NCBI GenBank assembly: GCA_945863605.1
Contig: CAMAZP010000002.1
Coordinates: 1 to 64,000 of the forward strand
DNA: 64,000 nt
Reading direction: 5' to 3'
Source of the DNA: Chitinophaga pinensis
Lineage (GTDB): Bacteria; Bacteroidota; Bacteroidia; Flavobacteriales_D; Crocinitomicaceae
Positions 28,914-37,091 of this stretch are shown piece by piece. The notes under the pieces were generated by a model. That model was not told where the DNA came from. It saw nothing but the letters and a program-made list of their open reading frames with translations, and ran no database searches. The position numbers were made by a program, and so were the translations under genes. The first letter of the stretch is position 1; every line of letters starts with the position of its first letter.

Positions 28914-30458
28914 TTAGTCTAAAATGGTTGGATTATCAAGTGGTTCGTCGGCAACATATTGTGGGTTGTTGCGTTTTTTGGCAATGTAAACCATCGCTGC
29001 AACACCAGCAAATAATCCGATTAGTAAAAAGCGAGCTAACCAACCATAAAATGAAGTTTCTTTCGTTGCATTTTCCCAAATTCCAGGAGCTGCACCAATA
29101 AATACTACTATTAAAAATAAAGGTGAAACGAATTGAATAATAAATTTAAAAATAGTCGGAACTTTTATGTCAGCCCCAGTATTTATTTCTCTCCATCCTT
29201 TGTCCATTCCGAACACCCAAGCAAATAAAACAATTTCAATCATTGCGAAAATTACTAAAGCAATTGTTCCAGCCCAATAGTCATATTCATTAAAAGCATC
29301 TTGTGATAAAACACAAGGAATTCCAAGTAATAAAATAATTGCTCCAAAAATCCAAGCACCTGTTGATTCTTTGATTTTAAAATTATCTTTTAAGAAGCCC
29401 ATTACAGGTGTACCCATAGCGAGAGAGGAAGTAATTCCTGCGAAGAAAAGAAGTCCGAACCACATCACTCCAGCAAAAATTCCAAATGTTCCCCAATCGG
29501 AGAAAAGTTTAGGAAGAACAGCAAATCCAATTCCTAATCCAGAACCTCCTGATACCATTTCGGAAACCGCCTCAATTCCTAAATATCCAATTGAAATTGG
29601 GATAATTACTGCAGAACCTAAAACTACTTCTACGAATTCGTTCATCCATCCAGCGCTCATTGCGTTAAGTGCTACATCTTCTTTTGAATTCAAATACGAT
29701 GCATAACAGTGAATACTTCCCATACCTAGAGAAAGTGTAAAGAATATCTGTCCTGCAGCTGCTACCCAAACTTTGAAACTCCAAATTGTATCGAAATCAG
29801 GTGTCCATAAATAATTTAAACCAACAATTCCGTCATTCAAAGCTCCACCTGGTTCTGCTTGTAAAGTGATTCCAGTTACTGCGAGAATTGTACCAAAAAC
29901 AAGTAGTAGTGGCATTCCTATTTTTGCAACTTTTTCAACGCCGCCGCTTAAGCCACGTGATAATATCCAAGAATTTAAAAACAAACAGATTATCCAAAAA
30001 ATAACTGGATGGTTGGTACCAAGTTCAATATAATTTTTAAAAAATGTACCAACTTCTGCTTGCGACATTCCTGTAAACGCGCCAGTTACCGAGTAATACG
30101 CCCAAGATAGTGCCCAAGATTCTAAGTAACAATAAAAAGCTGCTACTGCAATATTGGTGAAAATTCCGAAAACGCCGAAGTATTTCCAGTAAGGAGCTTT
30201 GCCCATCGCATCGAAAATAAAAGGAGTTGAATGTTGACCGTGTTTACCACCATATCTTCCCATCGACCACTCTACAAATAGAAGCGGTAAACCCATTAAT
30301 AAAAAACAAACTAAATATGGGATTATAAAAGCGCCGCCGCCATTTTCTATTGCTTGTGCTGGAAATCGTAAAAAGTTACCTAAACCAACAGCATTTCCTG
30401 CCATTGCTAAAATCAAACCTACTCTTGATCCCCAACCAGAAGATTGTGTATTCGCCAT
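28914..30458 (-). CDS. sodium-dependent transporter, NSS (LeuT-fold) family
   Basis: The 514-residue membrane protein opens with GWGSRVGLILAMAGNAVGLGNFLRFP (quoted in two parts: GWGSRVGLILAMAG, NAVGLGNFLRFP). This is the unwound TM1 region that carries the sodium and substrate sites in LeuT, followed by ENGGGAFIIPYL. About 12 hydrophobic helices follow. NSS proteins import amino acids or related compounds with sodium across the inner membrane; substrate is not decidable. A MetS-like one-helix gene follows 4 bp downstream, pointing to the MetP-type subgroup of amino acid transporters. Confidence 0.92.
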   Translation of the reverse strand: MANTQSSGWGSRVGLILAMAGNAVGLGNFLRFPAQAIENGGGAFIIPYLVCFLLMGLPLLFVEWSMGRYGGKHGQHSTPFIFDAMGKAPYWKYFGVFGIFTNIAVAAFYCYLESWALSWAYYSVTGAFTGMSQAEVGTFFKNYIELGTNHPVIFWIICLFLNSWILSRGLSGGVEKVAKIGMPLLLVFGTILAVTGITLQAEPGGALNDGIVGLNYLWTPDFDTIWSFKVWVAAAGQIFFTLSLGMGSIHCYASYLNSKEDVALNAMSAGWMNEFVEVVLGSAVIIPISIGYLGIEAVSEMVSGGSGLGIGFAVLPKLFSDWGTFGIFAGVMWFGLLFFAGITSSLAMGTPVMGFLKDNFKIKESTGAWIFGAIILLLGIPCVLSQDAFNEYDYWAGTIALVIFAMIEIVLFAWVFGMDKGWREINTGADIKVPTIFKFIIQFVSPLFLIVVFIGAAPGIWENATKETSFYGWLARFLLIGLFAGVAAMVYIAKKRNNPQYVADEPLDNPTILD

Positions 30459-30503
30459 ATTCGTTTTTTAAAGAATGTCAACGAAGATACAATTTTTTTC
30501 TTT

Positions 30504-31385
30504 TTAGAGAAATTTAAGTGTTTCTTCTAGTGTTTTTGGATTATAATCCAATTCTCTTCTAGCTTTTGTTAAATCAAAGCCTGTTTTAGGTGGTCTTTTT
30601 GCAGGTTGATTCAACGTAGAACTGTCTGTTTTTGTTAAACTTTCAGTAGATAATCCGTAAAAATGCGCAACGCGTTCAACAATTGAATATATGGAAAAAG
30701 TCTCTGGACCAGAAATATGATAAATTCCAGTTTTATTCAACTCACAAATTCGCAAACAAGCCCAAGCTAAATCATCTGCCCAAGTTGGCGCACGAAATTG
30801 ATCGTCAATAATATTCATTGGTTGACCTTTCGAAAGTGCTTCTTTTGCCCAGGAAACAATATTGCTTTTACTTAAATTATTGCCAATTCCATAAACAATT
30901 ATTGTTCTTAAAATGGAGTAATTATTATAATCTGAATTTAAAAGTAGTGTTTCTCCATCAACTTTAGATTTACCATAAACACTTAAAGGATTTGGTTCGT
31001 CAGTTTCTTTGTAGTTTCCTGTTTCGCCGTCAAAAACAAAATCAGTCGAAAGTAATTGGAAGTGTGCATTGATTTTTTGAGCTTCTTCAAACAAATAACG
31101 AGTTGCAGTTACGTTTACTAGTTCACATTCTTCTGGATTTAATTCACAAGTATCAACATTTGTAATGGCTGCTGTATGGATTATATGTGTTGGTTGAAAT
31201 TCTGTAAATACTTTTTTAATTTCGCTTAATTCACAGATGTCTAATGATTGAAAGTACTCACTTGGACAATCTTGATTTCTATTTTCTCCCTTAGAGGTAG
31301 CAAGAAATTTGATTCCTTTTTTTAATGCTTGACGAACGATTTTTTGGCCTAATAAACCGTTACTACCTGAAATTAAGATTTTCAT
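30504..31385 (-). CDS. SDR-family NAD(P)-dependent sugar-nucleotide reductase, RmlD-like
   Basis: The 293-residue protein begins MKILISGSNGLLGQKIV with the GxxGxxG dinucleotide-binding loop, has the STDFVFDG serine segment and the YGKSK catalytic Tyr/Lys pair. This matches dTDP-4-dehydrorhamnose reductase and close relatives. The other rml genes are not in the window, so the specific rhamnose role is not certain. It is the last gene of a four-gene minus-strand operon (DUF2851, PspC, K+ channel, this gene) with an 11-bp gap upstream. Confidence 0.82.
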   Translation of the reverse strand: MKILISGSNGLLGQKIVRQALKKGIKFLATSKGENRNQDCPSEYFQSLDICELSEIKKVFTEFQPTHIIHTAAITNVDTCELNPEECELVNVTATRYLFEEAQKINAHFQLLSTDFVFDGETGNYKETDEPNPLSVYGKSKVDGETLLLNSDYNNYSILRTIIVYGIGNNLSKSNIVSWAKEALSKGQPMNIIDDQFRAPTWADDLAWACLRICELNKTGIYHISGPETFSIYSIVERVAHFYGLSTESLTKTDSSTLNQPAKRPPKTGFDLTKARRELDYNPKTLEETLKFL

Positions 31386-31396
31386 TTATATTGATT

Positions 31397-32416
31397 TTAT
31401 GGTAAGTAGAATAATTGATTTACTTTCAAAATTTGTTCTGTGTTTCCAAGTACAAGTAAAGAAGATTTTTCCTCAAGTAAAGTTGAATCAGGTGGATTTA
31501 TTACAAATTCTCCATCATGTGACTTGAATCCTATAACTGTAGCTCCTGTTTTTTTTTTAATATCAAGTACTTCAAGTGTTTTACCACGATAATGTTTTGG
31601 TAATTCGTCAAAAGATATTGATTCTATGTTAGAGCCTGTTTTCCCCTCGAGTTTAATTTGATCTAAAAATTCAATGACATCAGGTGAAGAAACTAAAGAG
31701 GCCATGTGTGTGCCACCAATTGAATCAGGCATAATTACATGATGTGCTCCAGCTATTTTCATTTTGCTTATAGTCGCTTTTTGTGAGGCCCTTGAAATGA
31801 TTTGTAGATCTTTCGTGCACGCTTTGGAGGATAAAACAATAAATAAATTATCAGCATCATTCGGAAGGCAACAAATAATTGCTTTTGCCGACTTAAGTCC
31901 AGCTTTTAATAATATTTCATCTTTTGTAGCGTCTCCATATATAAGTATCAAACCGTCCAAATTAATATTGATTTCTTTTGATTTTTCTTCAATAGCTACA
32001 ACTCTACAGCCTGAGTTCAATAAATCTTGAGCCACTTGAATTCCTACTCTACCGAGCCCACACACAATAACGTGATTTTCAAGTCCATTCATAATTTTTA
32101 AAAGTCTAAAGTTTTTAATATTTCGTCCAAGTTCCCCAGATGCAATTAATGAAGTGATCAAAGAAATTAAGTATGTAAAAGTACCAAAAGTACTTAAAAT
32201 TAGAAAAGAGGTGAAAAGCCTTCCTGCTTCGGAGAGTGGGTGCACTTCACCAAAACCAACAGTTGTGATAGTTATCACCATCATGTAAAAAGCATCTAAA
32301 AAAGGCCATTTTTCGATCAGCATAAAACCGCTGATTCCGAAAATGAATATTAGTGTCAGTGCAAACGCAACTAGATAAAATTTACGAAAAATATTCCAAT
32401 GGCTTACAGGTCCCAT
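31397..32416 (-). CDS. potassium channel with TrkA-N (RCK) domain
   Basis: The 339-residue protein has two transmembrane helices (about residues 13-35 and 68-92) flanking a pore loop with the selectivity filter TVGFG at 52-56. A cytoplasmic Rossmann TrkA-N domain starts VIVCGLGRVGIQVAQDLL at about residue 115, and a TrkA-C-like domain covers about 255-339. It is a KtrA/MthK-like gated potassium channel of the inner membrane. Its start overlaps the PspC gene end by 13 bp. Confidence 0.9.
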   Translation of the reverse strand: MGPVSHWNIFRKFYLVAFALTLIFIFGISGFMLIEKWPFLDAFYMMVITITTVGFGEVHPLSEAGRLFTSFLILSTFGTFTYLISLITSLIASGELGRNIKNFRLLKIMNGLENHVIVCGLGRVGIQVAQDLLNSGCRVVAIEEKSKEININLDGLILIYGDATKDEILLKAGLKSAKAIICCLPNDADNLFIVLSSKACTKDLQIISRASQKATISKMKIAGAHHVIMPDSIGGTHMASLVSSPDVIEFLDQIKLEGKTGSNIESISFDELPKHYRGKTLEVLDIKKKTGATVIGFKSHDGEFVINPPDSTLLEEKSSLLVLGNTEQILKVNQLFYLP

Positions 32417-32643
32417 ATAGATTTTTTACGCTTTGGTTGAAAGGTGAAATAATGTTTATGTTCTAATATCCAAGCCATGATTAAGTAAAGTAAAACGGGA
32501 GAGCCTAATGCAACAAAAGAAAAATAAATAAAACCAAGCCGAACTTTAGAACTGTTAATTCCAAGTTTACGCGCCCACCAAGCACAAACTCCAAAGGATT
32601 GCATTTCAAAGAAAAAAACGATTTTTTGAAGGAGTCTTTTCAT
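32404..32643 (-). CDS. PspC-domain inner membrane protein
   Basis: The 79-residue protein matches the PspC domain: an amphipathic start, WWARKLGINSSKVRLGFIYF, a hydrophobic helix ending YLIMAWIL, and a basic tail. PspC domains sense envelope stress in the phage-shock response, but stand-alone versions in Bacteroidetes are uncharacterised. It overlaps DUF2851 upstream by 4 bp (ATGA type) and the K+ channel downstream by 13 bp, so translation of all three is coupled. Confidence 0.82.
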   Translation of the reverse strand: MKRLLQKIVFFFEMQSFGVCAWWARKLGINSSKVRLGFIYFSFVALGSPVLLYLIMAWILEHKHYFTFQPKRKKSIWDL

Positions 32644-33773
32644 GGGTTTAAAATTTTAATTCCAATAGTACAATTTAAACATTGTTTATTTACGCAAAAT
32701 TGCTGATAAATTTCCAAAGAGGCTTGCGAATCGAGAGCAGATTTGGGGTAAACATTAATATTTTCCCACTTCTTAACAAATATATTTGATTCACTTGGGA
32801 GAATGTTCAAAAGTGAAATTGCTTGTTCTTGAGAGCTTGTATTTTTGAATTCTGTAGTTGAAAGCCCAAATAAAAAAGGAGCAACAGCATTTATTATAAA
32901 ATTAGCAAAAAGTGATTTGTCATATATTCCATTTTGTTTGAAAAAACTTTTAAAATATTCAATTTGATCTTGTGGTTTTAAATCTAACCAATCACTTTTA
33001 AAATCAAAATTATAAATGAAAACGGCTAATTGCCCAATACGTTTGGGAGGGTTTGAGATGGACCGAAAGCCTTTGGATTTCCATTGATGTGACAAGTGAC
33101 TTTCATCTGAAAAAGCAAGAAAGTTAATTCTACTTACAAATTCATCTAATGTAAATTCATGTAGTGTTCTCCAATTAATTGAATTCAATAGCTGTTCAAA
33201 AGGCTGTTGATTTACATTTGAACCAAAAGCACGTGCAACAAATTGGAGGAATACATATTCCAACGTATTGACTTGATTTTTATGAAAATACGCAGCTTTT
33301 CTAGTCAAACGGTTAATGATTGCTCTGTTTTTCATGTTTTCCCAATACGAAATTGGAACTGAATGAAAAAGGCTTTTACAAGGGATAGTTGATTTGTTTT
33401 TTTGAAGGAATTGATACTGTTTGTAGTGGCTTTTATCTACCCAATTTTTAAGCTCAAGTGTTGGTATAATCCTTCCGTTTTGGATAACCTCGCTATCGGC
33501 ATTGTAAACAACATGCAAGATTACATTGTTATAATTTGGATCTGTGTGATGTTTGTGCTTATACCAATCAGAAGCGTTGACGTGCATTTCAATTGAACCA
33601 AACCAAGTTAATTCATCTAAAACAATTGAACCATTCTTAAAGTCTGGACCGTTTTCAAATTCGTTATAGCTTCCAAAGTCAAGCAAGTCAAATTTCTTTC
33701 CGTCTATCAATTTCATTTGGTGAATTGGCAAACGTTTTAATTTCCATAAATAGTGTAAGTAATGTTCATTCAT
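32640..33773 (-). CDS. DUF2851 family protein
   Basis: The 377-residue protein shows the DUF2851 pattern: an N-terminal HYLHYLWKLKRLP, then GSYNEFENGPDFKNGSIVLD and FGSIEMHVNASDWYKHKHHTD, where the D, E and H residues resemble a nuclease-like metal site. It ends with a Cys motif CVNKQCLNC. The function is unknown; the N-terminal ND-x(n)-GxIExH arrangement suggests a restriction-endonuclease-like fold, which is inference. It is the first gene of the operon with PspC, the K+ channel and the RmlD-like reductase. Confidence 0.85.
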   Translation of the reverse strand: MNEHYLHYLWKLKRLPIHQMKLIDGKKFDLLDFGSYNEFENGPDFKNGSIVLDELTWFGSIEMHVNASDWYKHKHHTDPNYNNVILHVVYNADSEVIQNGRIIPTLELKNWVDKSHYKQYQFLQKNKSTIPCKSLFHSVPISYWENMKNRAIINRLTRKAAYFHKNQVNTLEYVFLQFVARAFGSNVNQQPFEQLLNSINWRTLHEFTLDEFVSRINFLAFSDESHLSHQWKSKGFRSISNPPKRIGQLAVFIYNFDFKSDWLDLKPQDQIEYFKSFFKQNGIYDKSLFANFIINAVAPFLFGLSTTEFKNTSSQEQAISLLNILPSESNIFVKKWENINVYPKSALDSQASLEIYQQFCVNKQCLNCTIGIKILNP

Positions 33774-33796
33774 AACTATAGTACTTATGAATTTAA

Positions 33797-33825
33797 CAAA
33801 AAAAAAGCGTCCCGAGGAACGCTTT
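33797..33825 (-). terminator. rho-independent terminator after the OmpA/PD40 gene
   Basis: On the minus strand AAAGCGT and ACGCTTT form a 7-bp stem with an 8-base loop, followed by a run of nine T. It lies 17 bp after the OmpA-family stop and separates it from the DUF2851 operon. Confidence 0.8.
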
Positions 33826-33842
33826 CACTTATTTTTTAAATA

Positions 33843-36002
33843 TTATCTTGGAAGAGGATCGATATATACTTTGTATTTAGGATCAGCAGGCGGAGCAGTT
33901 GCAGCATCGAATTCTAATGGAACATCTGTTGTGCCTGGTTGGAAAATTACTTTAACGGTTGTTCTACGATTGATTTGGTGTAATTTTTCAAACTTTGGTT
34001 TATCGGTGGTTTTAAATTGATTGATATATGTCTCAGTTAAAACTTGTTCTATTCCATTTTCATCCATCCATTTTGCTGGTTCAGCTTCTCCACGTCCGAT
34101 CGGTTTAATTCTTCTAGGGTCGATTCCTTTTTGATCAACTAAGTAATTATAAACCGCTTTAGCACGATTTTCAGACAAAGCTTGATTGTGAATCTCTGTA
34201 TCACGAGCATCTGTGTGAGAATAAAGTTCGATTACCAAGGTTGGATTGTCTTTTAATAAATTCTCCAAGAATTTCAATGAATCTAATGACATACAAGTAG
34301 CATCATTAATAAAAGACCATTTGTCAAGTGGATATCGAACTTCAGGTGTTCTTATTTCAATTGGAATCAATGGAATTTCGATCAAGAAACTTTGGCTATT
34401 GTCCAACCCTTTTGTTGTAAATTTAGCGCCGTTTTTATCTGTAAAATAACGTGCTTTGCTTGCTTTGATTTGATAATCGTTTCCTTCTGTGATATAACGA
34501 GATTTGTCTTTTCTTTCAACCCATTTCTCAGTACGTCCACCTTCTTTTGTTGTACCTTCCCATGTTTGACCATTTAATTCAGTTACAACAACTTTTGCAC
34601 CTTCTATTTTTTTGTTTTTGTTTCCTAATTCATAAACAACAACTCTCAAATCGTATAAGTTTGGTGGAACATTATAGCTCCAGATATCTGGTGTATACTC
34701 TACACTAGTACTTGTTTTTCTTTCAGAAGTAAAGAAACCAGACTTACCATCAAAATCACACATTGCGTAATCGTTACCTGGCGAATTAAAAGGAGTTCCT
34801 ATATTTTTAGGATTAATCCATTTGTTTTCAGTACCAACTCTTTCAGTAGAAAAGATGTCAAGTCCACCGATTCCAGGTAGTCCATCGCTTGCAAAGAACA
34901 ATTGGCCTTTTGGCCCTAAAGATGGAAATAATTCATTTCCTCCGGTATTGTAAACGGGCCCCATGTTTTTAGGAACAGAATCCCATAACTTTTCTTTTTT
35001 GTTATAGTTTACATACCAAAGATCACGACCACCAAAACTTTTTTCACCAAGACTGTTTTCAACCATGTCTGAAGCGAAAATTAACATCATTCCATCTTCT
35101 GTTAAACAAGGATGACCAACAGAAATTGTATCATTAGCTTTTAGGTTAATTTTAGTAATGTTGTCAAAGTCTTCACCATTTAAATCAGCCATCCAAATGT
35201 TGCAGCCCAATTGTGCTTTTTCTTTATTCGGACATCTTGTGAAGTACATTGTTTTTTTCTTCGCATCAAAACAAACCGAACCTTCATTTTCAGCTGTGTT
35301 AATAATTCCTTTTGTGTCAATTGATTTCACATTAATTGGATTCATTTTGTCATCATATTCGGCAACAAAAATGTCCATGTATTTTTGACCAGTAATTGGA
35401 TCTCTATCATTACCAAAAGCTTCTTCTCTACTTGAAGAAAAATAGATTTTTTTTCCTTTTTTATCTGCGAAAGAAGGAGCCATATCAAATTCTTTTGTGT
35501 TGATTTTTGTCTCACATTTTGCAACTATTTTATTCTCTATTGCTTCAAAATCCTTAAAAGTTTCACAACCTGCAATTAAAGCATCAATTTCTTTATGTCT
35601 TGACTCAGGAGCAACTCGTTTGAATTCTTTGTAGGTTTTTGCTGCGCCTGTAAAGTCTTTTAACATTCTTTGCATATTTGCTTTGTAGTAATAGATATCT
35701 GGTTTTATATCAAAATATCTAAGTTCTAAACATACGCCATACCATTCATTAGCTTTCTCATAACGTTCCATATTTCTATAAGACTCTGCCACTTTGAATG
35801 CCATGTCACCTTTCTGTTTTAGAGAACCTTTAACACCTAATTTTTTGAAAGCGCTTTCGCATTTTGGAATTGCTTCAAAATAGTTTCCTGAATTAAAAGA
35901 TAAGTTTGCTTCACGAACATATTTTGGGTCTTGTTTTTCTTGTGAATAAATATTTACAATTCCTACTGCAAATAATGAAAATAACAAAATCAGATGTTTC
36001 AT
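33843..36002 (-). CDS. OmpA-family envelope protein with TPR and PD40 beta-propeller repeats
   Basis: The 719-residue protein has a signal peptide (MKHLILLFSLFAVGIVNIYS). A TPR-like helical part covers about 25-150. A PD40/WD40-like propeller covers about 170-420, with repeats such as KKIYFSSSR, KTMYFTRCP, MMLIFASDM, GQLFFASDG. A carboxypeptidase-like beta domain covers about 445-545, and an OmpA C-terminal domain about 575-700 has the peptidoglycan-binding pattern NQALSENRAKAVYNYL. The same architecture occurs in PorE of the P. gingivalis T9SS and in many paralogues, so a link to T9SS or cell-wall anchoring is possible but not proven. It stands 60 bp behind the pseudouridine synthase. Confidence 0.88.
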   Translation of the reverse strand: MKHLILLFSLFAVGIVNIYSQEKQDPKYVREANLSFNSGNYFEAIPKCESAFKKLGVKGSLKQKGDMAFKVAESYRNMERYEKANEWYGVCLELRYFDIKPDIYYYKANMQRMLKDFTGAAKTYKEFKRVAPESRHKEIDALIAGCETFKDFEAIENKIVAKCETKINTKEFDMAPSFADKKGKKIYFSSSREEAFGNDRDPITGQKYMDIFVAEYDDKMNPINVKSIDTKGIINTAENEGSVCFDAKKKTMYFTRCPNKEKAQLGCNIWMADLNGEDFDNITKINLKANDTISVGHPCLTEDGMMLIFASDMVENSLGEKSFGGRDLWYVNYNKKEKLWDSVPKNMGPVYNTGGNELFPSLGPKGQLFFASDGLPGIGGLDIFSTERVGTENKWINPKNIGTPFNSPGNDYAMCDFDGKSGFFTSERKTSTSVEYTPDIWSYNVPPNLYDLRVVVYELGNKNKKIEGAKVVVTELNGQTWEGTTKEGGRTEKWVERKDKSRYITEGNDYQIKASKARYFTDKNGAKFTTKGLDNSQSFLIEIPLIPIEIRTPEVRYPLDKWSFINDATCMSLDSLKFLENLLKDNPTLVIELYSHTDARDTEIHNQALSENRAKAVYNYLVDQKGIDPRRIKPIGRGEAEPAKWMDENGIEQVLTETYINQFKTTDKPKFEKLHQINRRTTVKVIFQPGTTDVPLEFDAATAPPADPKYKVYIDPLPR

Positions 36003-36062
36003 AATTGGGTTTTTTATTATAACTTTTATTTCAAAGTCAACAAAAATAATTAAAATTTTATT

Positions 36063-37091
36063 TTACGCGCTATATTTTCGCCATCTAATCAATAACTCTA
36101 TAAAAGTATCAGGTAATTCAGAATCAAAACTAATTTGTTTTTTACTTGTTGGCTGTATGAATCCGAGTGTTTTAGCGTGTAAAGCTTGACCAGGGATTAA
36201 CTCAAAACAATTTTCAACAAATCGCTTGTATGGTGCTGATTGTGTTCCTTTTAGGATTTTATTTCCTCCATATTCAGGGTCATTAAATAGAGGATGTCCT
36301 ATGTATTGAAAGTGTGCTCGAATTTGATGAGTTCGACCTGTTTCAAGTTTACATTCAACGAGTGTAACATATCCAAATCTTTCTAATATTTTATAATGTG
36401 TGATAGAAATTTTACCATGATCTCCATTTGGAAACACACTCATTACCTTTCTATTTTTCAAAGACCTACCAATATTACCAGTAATTGTAGCGTCTTTTGT
36501 TAGATCTCCCCAAACTAAAGCATAATATTGTCGATCGGTTGTCCTATCAAAAAATTGTTTCGCTAGATGGGTTAAAGCCATTTCAGTTTTCGCAACTACT
36601 AATAACCCAGTTGTATTTTTATCAATTCTATGCACTAATCCTGGTCTTCCGAAATAATCTGAAGGTGGTTTGGGAAGGTTATCAATATGGTAAACTAGTG
36701 CATTAACCAATGTGTCTTTGTAGTTTCCATATCCAGGATGAACAACCATATTGGAAGGTTTGTTTACTACCAACAAATCGTCGTCTTCGTAAGCTATTTC
36801 AATTGGTATATTCTGCGGGATCAATGTGATTTCCCTTACTGGATATGGCAAAACAATAGCTATTTCATCACCAGGTTTGACTTTGTAATTTTGTTTTACA
36901 GGCTTACCATTAACGTGTATATTACCATTTTTTGCAGAGCATTGAATCTTATTACGAGACGTATTTGGAACCCTATCTATTAAAAATTTATCTACACGAA
37001 TAATGACTTGACCGGGGTCGGCTTTGAACTTATAATGTTCGTATAATTCCTCTTCCTCAATTTCAATTTCAGCGTTGAAATCTTCTATCAT
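36063..37091 (-). CDS. RluA-family 23S rRNA pseudouridine synthase, RluD-like
   Basis: The 342-residue protein has an S4 RNA-binding domain (about 30-85, with RVDKFLIDRVPNTSRNKIQ) and a catalytic domain with HRIDKNTTGLLVVAKT, where D157 is the expected nucleophile. It isomerises uridine to pseudouridine, most likely in 23S rRNA helix 69 if it is a true RluD. Its start overlaps the T9SS cargo gene by ATGA, and PASTA, cargo and RluA-type genes in a row are a familiar Bacteroidetes arrangement. Confidence 0.9.
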   Translation of the reverse strand: MIEDFNAEIEIEEEELYEHYKFKADPGQVIIRVDKFLIDRVPNTSRNKIQCSAKNGNIHVNGKPVKQNYKVKPGDEIAIVLPYPVREITLIPQNIPIEIAYEDDDLLVVNKPSNMVVHPGYGNYKDTLVNALVYHIDNLPKPPSDYFGRPGLVHRIDKNTTGLLVVAKTEMALTHLAKQFFDRTTDRQYYALVWGDLTKDATITGNIGRSLKNRKVMSVFPNGDHGKISITHYKILERFGYVTLVECKLETGRTHQIRAHFQYIGHPLFNDPEYGGNKILKGTQSAPYKRFVENCFELIPGQALHAKTLGFIQPTSKKQISFDSELPDTFIELLIRWRKYSA